A stretch of DNA of 64,000 bases, from assembly GCF_905475395.1 (NCBI RefSeq), contig NC_058342.1, positions 7,500,001 to 7,564,000 of the forward strand, in the 5' to 3' direction. The stretch is from Chrysoperla carnea (taxonomy: Eukaryota > Arthropoda > Insecta > Neuroptera > Chrysopidae). Position 1 is the stretch's first letter, and each line of letters begins with the position of its first letter. The notes beneath the pieces are model-generated. The model did no database searches. It saw only the letters and a program-made list of their open reading frames with translations, and was not told where the DNA came from. The translations under genes and the position numbers were made by a program. This document shows, piece by piece, positions 56,957 through 64,000 of the stretch.

Positions 56957-57400
56957 TCAGTTACAGAACATACTATTTAAGTGGGGTCAACAAAATCTGA
57001 ATATTTTTCCAAAAGAAAATCTTTTATGCGATCGAAGGTGTGTGCCCCTTTAAACCGGCGATAAACCATAGCTGCGGAATGCCTCTTATAGTTTTTATCA
57101 ATCCAGTGCACTGTAACACCTACAAAAACTTCTTTTTTCCCTGACCATATATCACCGGCGGTGCACAAATATTTCACTTTGCCTTGAAGTGCGATTAGTC
57201 CGAAGTGTATTATTTTTCTTATTGTCTTTCATATATTTTCTACATTCCTTTTCTGTGTCAACGCCATAGTTCCGTTTTAAGTGTTCCAAAAACTTAGATG
57301 TCGTTTTACCATAGCCCTTAACTACTTTACTTTGCTGGTTCGAACAGTTCATACAAATTGCTACTCTGTTCTTGTCTGTGCATTTGTCTAGTAGAAGCTT
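56957..57400 (-). pseudogene. hAT transposase relic, BED finger and upstream core
   Basis: On the minus strand one frame has a BED-type zinc-finger start (MNCSNQQSKVVKGYGKTTSK, FLEHLKRNYGVD; 57352-57250). The next has LCTAGDIWSGKKEVFVGVTV, HWIDKNYKRHSAAMVYRRFK and GAHTFDRIKDFLLEKYSDF, and, after a stop, IVCSVTDN, where the gypsy element cuts in. The segment between BED and DIWS is far shorter than usual, so it was deleted before. The downstream half is at 53280-53612. Confidence 0.85.
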
Positions 57401-58250
57401 ATACTAGGTACCATCAAATAAAGCAGAAGAAGAAAGTTCCTATTCCGATTGCAATAATACTGTTGAATTCCCGGAATTCCCGAAAAAATTCCCGTTTGAC
57501 GACACCAATGAATTATTTGAAACACCACTACTATTAGAGTCAATTAAGTCATCATCACAAATTAAGTTTGTTTTTAAGTTAATCACTGAGTGAAACAATA
57601 TCACAAATAAATATTTAATGAAACAATCAAATTAACGATTATTGATTATGATTGATAATCTTAATAATTTTAAATTTGATTATGATTTTAAATCATTAAT
57701 TTTTAATCGTTAATCAGATTAAGTTTGAGCCAACTTTGGTATGTAACTACAATTTGTAGAATGCATAAGAATGCAATAGTTGAAAAGTTCGAAAAAACAT
57801 GTGAAATAAATAATTTCATATGTTCCTCTTCTCAAATCGCCATTTCCGTTTCGTCTGTCCGAAAATTTTTTTAAAACTATTTTTTGATTTATTTTAGTAA
57901 ATGTTACTATAATTTTTTGGAATGTTTTACAAATTTATTTCTTACTTAAATAATGTTTGTAATGTGTCATATGAATAAATTTAGCTAAAGACGCAGTTTG
58001 CGTTGAAATCGAAATATTTATTGAAAATATTGAATTTAGATAACATAAGTGGAAATAAATACGACGAAATAAATTAAGACACCCAGTAATAAACAAGAGC
58101 CTAGTTATGAAACCTAGTAATCGACAAGTCTATGATAAATGCGTAGCTGTAGAGTATTAGGAATATAGAATGATACGTACTTGTATTTTGAATCAGTTTT
58201 TAATTTAATGTAACATTTACACTACAATCGATGAAATAAAAACGAAAAAA
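57401..58250. other. AT-rich spacer, no gene seen
   Basis: Contains local foldbacks such as GATTATTGATTATGATTGAT near 57640. No coding frame recognised. Confidence 0.4.
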
Positions 58251-58960
58251 GTCTAACCCAGGAATTGACTCCTCGTCAGTTTATTTTAATGGGAAGCGGT
58301 GGGAAATGTTTATCTAAGTGTACTCAAAAAATCATATACATGTGTACTTGTACTTTTTCCCATAGAGTGGGACAGAAGGACCCTACTTCCGGACACCACA
58401 TTCTCTTTATTGAACATTTAAAAACATTATTGGATTTTATATTTTTTGCAATTCTCAACATTTTTTTGTCTTTGACATTTTTTACCTAACGTCAACGTTT
58501 TCGAGATATAAGCATTTGAAAAAACAAAAATGTGACTTTTCGCTGACAACTCGTATAACTTCCACTTGTCTCTGGTCAAAAATTTAAATTGAAAGAAATT
58601 AGAAATTTTATTTAGGACGATTCTAAGTGTTTTTTCCTCATGGCAATTTTTACTAAAACTCGCTGTTTTTAATATATACACTTTAAAAAAAAAAGAAAGT
58701 ACGGATTTTTGCCGAAAATTGAGTATTGACGAAATTATTTTGTGGCTCTAGTAAAAAATTTGATGTGAAAACACTATGACGTTATATTTTGGACAATTCT
58801 ACAAACTTTTTAATTCGTGATACTTTTTTACCTTTCCTCACCATTTTCGATATATGTATAGCGTTTGAAAAAAAAAAATTGGGGTATTTGCCGAAAATTT
58901 ATTATTGACGAAAATAAAGATTATTTTGCGGTTCTGGTCAAAAATTTGACTTGATTACCA
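58251..58960 (+). repeat. R2 dispersed repeat with degenerate tandem units
   Basis: Matches the copy at 9733-10440: GTCTAACCCAGGAATTGACT, GGTGGGAAATGTTTATCTAA, GTGTACTCAAAAAATCATAT, ACCACATTCTCTTTATTGAA. Then come about three units of some 180 bp with the words CGTTTTCGAGATATAAGCAT, TTTGCCGAAAATT and AAGATTATTTTGCGGTTCTG. Non-coding. Confidence 0.65.
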
Positions 58961-59089
58961 TATGATGATCTTAATCTGATGCATTAACAAATTGAAAAAT
59001 GAAATTATAATTTAATTGTGAACTAAATATTTAAATAAAGTAAAAAGATCAAAAGTTTTTTGATCAAAATCAGAATCACATCAAAATAA

Positions 59090-60135
59090 ATCTAAACCGT
59101 TACGATGTTTTTGAAATAAAATTCTTCCAAGACCTTCGTCATGATATCTGCAATTTTTTCGTTGGTTGAAATTTACTTTAATTGAATTTCTTTGTTCGAT
59201 ACATGAGTTACATTTTCTTGTGCCCACGTGGCTCTCCAGCTATCTTAATGTACGGTTGATCAAGTTCCTTGATTATACATCGTAACCACTTCGATTCGAA
59301 AATAATATTCGAAAGTGCCAAATACTCCGCCTCAGTTGAAAGGCGACTGGCAGTTGGCTGTTTTTATGATAAAGAACTTACTGTCTTCTCAAAAATGTTT
59401 AATACATATTCCTATTCGATTTACGACCTTTCTTCTCATCTGCCCAATCTGAGCCAGTATAACCAGACAAAATATCGACTGATTTGATTCCATGATAAAT
59501 CAACTTCAATTAAGATGTTCCTTATTGTATATACCGCAAAATTCGTTTTGCATAGGTGTAATGTTCGTCTATACAACAATTTTGAAAACGGCTAAAATAA
59601 TTCGTCGATGAACACAAATCAGGTTGAGTTGTTTGAGTGGCATATGTTAAACACCCATTAGATCTCTATACGGGTGATTTGTTAAAATGTTCTTATCGTC
59701 GTTCAGCAAATCCAAACCCTTTTCAATCGATGTAACTACCGGGTTGCAGTCAAACATGTCGAATTTTTTCAGAACATTCTTCAAATAATGTGTTTGACTC
59801 AAATCAATTGAATTTTCGTCCGAATTGTACTCGATTTTAATTCCCAAAAATGAACTTAATGTCCCAACATGAATCATTTTAAATTCCTGTGCCAATTTTC
59901 CTTTGATGTTGTTGATCATATCTATTCAATTTGATATTATCTCCGACAAATTCGTCAACATACAAAAGAATGTAGCAAACAATGTCATTTTCATTGTAAA
60001 TGTATAAACATGGATCCGATGTACAACGAATGAAACCAATTTTGGTCATGACGAAAACAAATGATGGTCCGGTTGGGTGATGTAAATTTCTTTATTCAGC
60101 TGTCCATTTTCACATCCAGTTGAAGTATATAATAA
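59090..60135 (-). pseudogene. Old copia relic (RT end and RNase H)
   Basis: On the minus strand, broken frames give copia landmarks in order: QLDVKMD and ITQP near 60100, CLYIYNENDIVCYILLYVD near 59990, KLAQEFKMIHVGTLSSFLGI and QTHYLKNVLKKFDMFDC (the intact piece 59919-59647), HPYRDLMGV, then ILSGYTGSDWADEKKGRKSN near 59440. Many stops and shifts. No LTRs recognised. Much older than Copia-A and Copia-B. Confidence 0.8.
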
Positions 60136-60567
60136 CCAAAATGAATTGCAATGGATAATAGAGTGCGAAAAGTATTCGTTTTGGCTGTTGGCGAATAATA
60201 AAATAATAATACACCAGGACCTCTTTACAGTTGGAGAGCTAGTGAACCCTCCGAGTAACGGTCTTCCTGTAAGGTTGAAAATTTGTACACTTATGATTTA
60301 TAGCATGCTAAGGGCAATAGCCATGACCTGACAAGCGTCAGCCCTGCACGTCATCAGCCCCTTTATTTTTTAAATTGTACAAGAAATAGAGTATATAATC
60401 TTGTTTCTGTAAGCTAATAAAATTTAACAGGATGTAGTTTGTTTATTGTAAATCTTGAACAAAGAATTGACAGGCGATTACAATGAGCAAAAGTATTTGA
60501 CAGGTGAATTGAAAGTAGCACAGTTGATGAGGTAAAATAAACTTTCTCGTGTATAGTTGAAATTTGG
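60136..60567. other. Spacer with an unrecognised open frame
   Basis: 60146-60331 (+) encodes 61 codons including GELVNPPSNGLPVRLKICTL. The region is less AT-rich than its flanks (GACAAGCGTCAGCCCTGCAC). I do not recognise it; it could be the end of another repeat. Confidence 0.35.
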
Positions 60568-60599
<32 letters not shown>

Positions 60600-61045
60600 C
60601 TTTATTCTCAAAAATTTGACGTACATAGTACATAGAATGCGTCGGCTTCGACAAAATAAATTTTGTAAACAATAATTATTTTATTCTTTTTGAAAACAAC
60701 ATTAAGGATTATATAGATAGACTTAGTAAACAATAATAGTAATAATAATTCCAGTAGACAGGGAATAGAAACGATAATAAACAATAATAATAAATATAAA
60801 TATAAATAAATTTTGTAAACCATAATAAACAGTAATAATTTTTGTAAATAAACAATAATAAATATAAATAAATTTTTTAAGCCACAATAAATATAATAAT
60901 AATAACAATTTCAACAATAATAATGTGAGGAAGTAAACAATAACAACGTAGATAGTGGTAACAATAAAATCAATAACAAAGAAATAATAAATAAATAAAT
61001 CTTTGGTTTCCAATAACAATCAGTGACAGTCAATTAAAATGATTT
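60600..61045 (-). other. LINE 3' untranslated region
   Basis: About 450 bp of very AT-rich, AATAATAAA-like sequence with repeated words such as AATAAATTTTGTAAAC (several copies). The overlapping low-complexity open frames on the minus strand are by-products of this composition. Confidence 0.7.
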
Positions 61046-63913
61046 CTATAAGTTTTCTGTCATAAATTCTTTAAGGTCGTAATAGTTTTTAGTTAGTAAT
61101 AGTTTTTTTATTTCTTTTTTGAAGTTGCGCGAATTTAAGTTTTTTATTTCTTTTGGTATTTTGTTGTAAATTCGTATGGATGTGTTCAGTGCTCCGCTGT
61201 CAATGTACCCTTTGGTGGTTTGCATAACGATTAAGTTTTCGTTATTCCTAGTAGAATATGGATGTTCGACGTGGTGGTTTTTGAACAAGTTTAAGTTGTT
61301 CCTGACAAATAACATGCATTCCAGTATATATGTGTCAATCACTGTTAGGATTCCAAACTTTTTAAAAATTGGTTTAGCGTGTTCATCTGATTTGGCGTTG
61401 TCCATTATTCTAAGGCATCTTTTTTGGATCTTGAGAACTATATTAACGGCAGAGGAGTTGCCCCAGAATAGTATACCGTATTTCAAGTTTGAATGGATAT
61501 GTGCGTAGTAGACTTGCAAAATGGTTTCTCGTGATACGACATCTCTTAGTTTGTATAATAGGTATACTAATTTTGATAATTTTTTCGCTAAATAATCTAT
61601 GTGTGTTTTGTAGTTTAGGTTGCTGTCCAAATACAGACCTAAGAACTTCACATGTTGGGATACTTCTATTGTAGTCATATTTTCGATTTCTACATGCTTA
61701 ATGTTATTCCTTAAGCAAAGAATATTAGTCTTTGCTATATTTAAGCACAAGGAATTTTCTTCAAACCACTTATTCAGCTTGACGAAAGTTTGGCTTATAT
61801 TTTGTTTGACACCTTCTGCGCTATGTCCTCGAAAAAGTACCGTGGTGTCGTCGGCAAATAAGACTATTTTGTTCTTAGTTTTTTTTGGAAGCTCATTGGT
61901 GTATAAAATAAACAGCAGAGGTCCCAATATAGATCCTTGTGGTACCCCTCTTACCATTGTCATTTGATCAGAAAATATTTCTTTTTTATTTTTGTCGACC
62001 ATATAGCTTAATTTTACGCACTGTTTTCGATTAGTCATATATGATGCAATTAGATCCAATGATTTACCTCTTATACCGTAAAATTTTAGCTTGTGTAACA
62101 ATAAATCAATGTCTAGACTGTCGAATGCTTTGCTGAGGTCTAGGAAAGCGACTGCTACATTTTCGTTGCTGTTCAGAGCTTGGAAAATTTCTGAGAAGGT
62201 CTTAAAAATCGCTTGGTCAATTGATTTACCTCTAGTAAATCCGTGTTGTTCCTCAGAGATTACATCATATTTTTCCAAAAAGGATACAAATCTGTTATAA
62301 ATTAACTTCTCAAATATTTTTGAAAAGGTTGGTAACAGTGAGATTGGTCTGTAATTGTTTAAGCTTGTTGAATCACCTTTTTTAAAGACCGGAATGATAA
62401 TAGCTTTTTTAAGAGCGTCTGGAAAAGTGCCTGTGGATAATGTTTTGTTGATTATGTCCAGTAAAGGTTTTAATAATTGAACTGCACATTGTTTGACAAT
62501 TGTGCTTGGAACGTCATCCCATCCACAAGATTTCTTATTTTTCACTTCCGTTATTAAATTTACCAATTCTGATTCAGTGCATGGATACAGATACAAAGTA
62601 TTATTAACTTTGTCTATTTCTAGATCAAAATTCGGAGATTTAAGCTTGAGGTTTTCAGCTATTGAAGAGAAGTACTTATTGAATTGATTCGCTATTTCAT
62701 TTTTATTGGTAATTTTTTCACCTGCAGAATTCTGAATGGCTTTTATTTCATTCTTTTTGCGAAATGCAGTTTGGTTTAGGCTATTTACTAGAGTCCAACT
62801 TGCTTTGGTTTTATTTTCAGAGCAGTTTATTTGATTACAGTGATATTCTTTTTTTGCTTGTTTAACTGTTGATTTTAGCTTGTTGCACAATATTTTATAG
62901 AGCCTCTTCGTTGCTGTTTCATCTACAGAATGATGTTTTGTGTTGAATTTAAGTCTGTTCCAAATTTTGTTCTTTTCTTTGGACAGTTCTTTAATTTCAG
63001 GAGTAATCCACTCATTTTTCTTCCTGTAGCTATCGAAAACAATTCTTTCAGGGAATGCTACATCAAAGTAATACTTAAAAGTCTCATAGAATGTGTCCAT
63101 AGCGCTGTTGGGATCTAATTCCGACAAAGTTTCTTCCCATTTTTCTTCTTCCAGCAGTGTCTTGAAGTATGCGATATTGTTCGCAGAGAAATCCCTCCTT
63201 TTACAGTAATACCCTTTAGTGGTCAGGCTTTCAACTGAGGTAGTACTAAATATTTGGTACGTGTGGTCCGATAATGGACTATGAAACACATTCACTTTGT
63301 AGTTGTCAAAGTTTACAAAAAAGTTGTCAATGCATGATGCACTTGTATTTGTAATACGTGTAGGTTCTTTGATTGTAATTTTAAAATTATATGATGCAAG
63401 AATCTGTTCAATTCTATTTGAACAGGCACTCATTTGAAGCGTATCTATATTAAAGTCCCCGCAAAAGATAACCTTTTTGTAACTTCTCTTGTTTGACACA
63501 AAGCTTAGGCATTTCTGGAACTGTTCAAAAAATATTTCGAGATCTCCCACCGGTGTTCTATATATACACACGACAACAATGCTTTCATCATCCAACTTGA
63601 CAGCACTGCACTCGAAATGCATTTCAATTGACAAGTTTTCTAGCTCTTCATAGCTTTCCACTTTTCTCAAGTGTTTTTCCACTAAAATACAGCATCCACC
63701 TCGCTTTTTTTTACTTCTCGTAAAATAAGATTTCACTATAAAGTTATTGATGGTTAATAGTTCTAGCTCAGCCGGAGCCAACCAATGTTCTGTGAAGCAT
63801 ATTATGTTGGGTGATATCTGCATTTCTGATATCAATAGCTCTAAAAGTGGTGCTTTATTTGTGATCCCTTGTATATTGAAATGCATAATATTGGCATTAT
63901 TGTTTTTCTCCAA
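61046..63913 (-). CDS. LINE ORF2: endonuclease and reverse transcriptase
   Basis: 955 codons, open further upstream to about 63965 without an ATG (the codon at 63913 is TTG; an inner ATG begins MHFNIQG). The apurinic-type endonuclease has E42 in FTEHWL, RGGCCILV, D153 and N155 in GDFNID, and D216-H217 in SDH. RT has YRPISLLPTFSKIFEKLIYN near 521-540, HGFTRGKSIDQAIF at 557-570, the first Asp D592 in FLDLSKAFD, GVPQGSILGPLLF at 656-668 and FADD with D688-D689. A Cys/His-poor C-terminus ends MTENL. All catalytic residues are present and no stops were seen, so this copy may be recent. The clade (Jockey against CR1) is left open. Confidence 0.9.
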   Translation of the reverse strand: MEKNNNANIMHFNIQGITNKAPLLELLISEMQISPNIICFTEHWLAPAELELLTINNFIVKSYFTRSKKKRGGCCILVEKHLRKVESYEELENLSIEMHFECSAVKLDDESIVVVCIYRTPVGDLEIFFEQFQKCLSFVSNKRSYKKVIFCGDFNIDTLQMSACSNRIEQILASYNFKITIKEPTRITNTSASCIDNFFVNFDNYKVNVFHSPLSDHTYQIFSTTSVESLTTKGYYCKRRDFSANNIAYFKTLLEEEKWEETLSELDPNSAMDTFYETFKYYFDVAFPERIVFDSYRKKNEWITPEIKELSKEKNKIWNRLKFNTKHHSVDETATKRLYKILCNKLKSTVKQAKKEYHCNQINCSENKTKASWTLVNSLNQTAFRKKNEIKAIQNSAGEKITNKNEIANQFNKYFSSIAENLKLKSPNFDLEIDKVNNTLYLYPCTESELVNLITEVKNKKSCGWDDVPSTIVKQCAVQLLKPLLDIINKTLSTGTFPDALKKAIIIPVFKKGDSTSLNNYRPISLLPTFSKIFEKLIYNRFVSFLEKYDVISEEQHGFTRGKSIDQAIFKTFSEIFQALNSNENVAVAFLDLSKAFDSLDIDLLLHKLKFYGIRGKSLDLIASYMTNRKQCVKLSYMVDKNKKEIFSDQMTMVRGVPQGSILGPLLFILYTNELPKKTKNKIVLFADDTTVLFRGHSAEGVKQNISQTFVKLNKWFEENSLCLNIAKTNILCLRNNIKHVEIENMTTIEVSQHVKFLGLYLDSNLNYKTHIDYLAKKLSKLVYLLYKLRDVVSRETILQVYYAHIHSNLKYGILFWGNSSAVNIVLKIQKRCLRIMDNAKSDEHAKPIFKKFGILTVIDTYILECMLFVRNNLNLFKNHHVEHPYSTRNNENLIVMQTTKGYIDSGALNTSIRIYNKIPKEIKNLNSRNFKKEIKKLLLTKNYYDLKEFMTENL

Positions 63914-64000
63914 TGTTTGTGGTTTGTGTCCATTGCTTATTTGCGGTTTGTTTGTTCCGAAATAAATTCAGATTAAATCTTCTGATAATTGTACCATTTG

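Larger units (their letters stand above)
60568..64000 (-). mobile_element. Jockey/CR1-type LINE, 5' part beyond the window
   Basis: ORF2 with endonuclease and RT is nearly complete on the minus strand. The 3' end carries AATAAAGTTTATT followed by an (ATT)n tail (60568-60599 on the + strand as (ATA)n). ORF1 and the 5' end would lie beyond 64000. No LTRs. The tail marks target-primed reverse transcription ending in a microsatellite rather than poly-A. Confidence 0.9.

Noticed and set aside
60146-60331. A conserved host peptide (GELVNPPSNGLPV)
   Set aside because: The frame is short and unrecognised, and lies between a copia relic and a LINE tail. I could not support any function.
60608-61019. 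Membrane-protein-like open frames on the minus strand
   Set aside because: Tyr/Leu/Ile-rich frames are produced by AATAATAAATA repeats in the LINE 3' UTR. Low complexity, not genes.

Overview
The window looks like a piece of a very AT-rich arthropod nuclear genome, most likely an insect. It shows intron-containing genes, BEL/Pao and copia elements, two copia elements whose primer-binding sites match the middle of the initiator-methionine tRNA (a Drosophila copia trait), and a tRNA-derived SINE with an AACCTAACCTA tail. No bacterial or viral operon, rRNA, CRISPR array or intact tRNA was seen. The species cannot be decided from the sequence.

Almost everything recognisable is transposon-derived. 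From left to right: a nearly intact copia element with 177-bp LTRs (Copia-A, 878-5391, minus strand); a region of repeats with a near-perfect 145-nt hairpin (6742-6886) and a possible MITE; dispersed repeats here called R1 and R2; a young copia element with identical 291-bp LTRs (Copia-B, 10903-18713, minus); more R1/R2 and a TIR element (20640-21982); a decayed 5.25-kb PHIS/ISL2EU-like DNA transposon (22331-27581) with a YqaJ-type nuclease gene and a THAP plus DDE transposase gene facing each other; a palindrome carrying SAP-domain exon copies (28935-29575); a long inverted-repeat element (29815-30520); and a hAT C-terminal fragment (31500-31960).

The host gene best identified is a four-exon homologue of DNA polymerase delta subunit 2 (33483-36358, minus). 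It has an in-frame stop and a damaged central exon, and its large intron holds a foldback element and a small MITE. A second foldback element lies at 37220-38410. A damaged C2H2 zinc-finger gene (40373-41197) is cut by a nearly complete BEL/Pao element (41198-48302, minus, 5-bp duplication GTAAC).

The right end holds R1 copies, a relic of an arthropod multicopy protein of unknown function (52320-53060), a hAT transposase relic cut by a short-LTR gypsy element that has lost its reverse transcriptase (53613-56951, duplication CATTG), an R2 copy, an old copia relic, and most of a jockey/CR1-type LINE ORF2 on the minus strand, running off the window end.

The elements form nested layers: gypsy inside hAT, BEL inside the zinc-finger gene, a SINE inside the ISL2EU-like element, and foldbacks inside the polymerase intron. 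Nearly every long ORF has one or two small lesions. No wholly new molecular system is evident. The most unusual items are the ISL2EU-like element and its SAP palindrome, the likely spliced gag leader of Copia-B, the half-tRNA primer sites, the POLD2 pseudogene and the long perfect hairpin.
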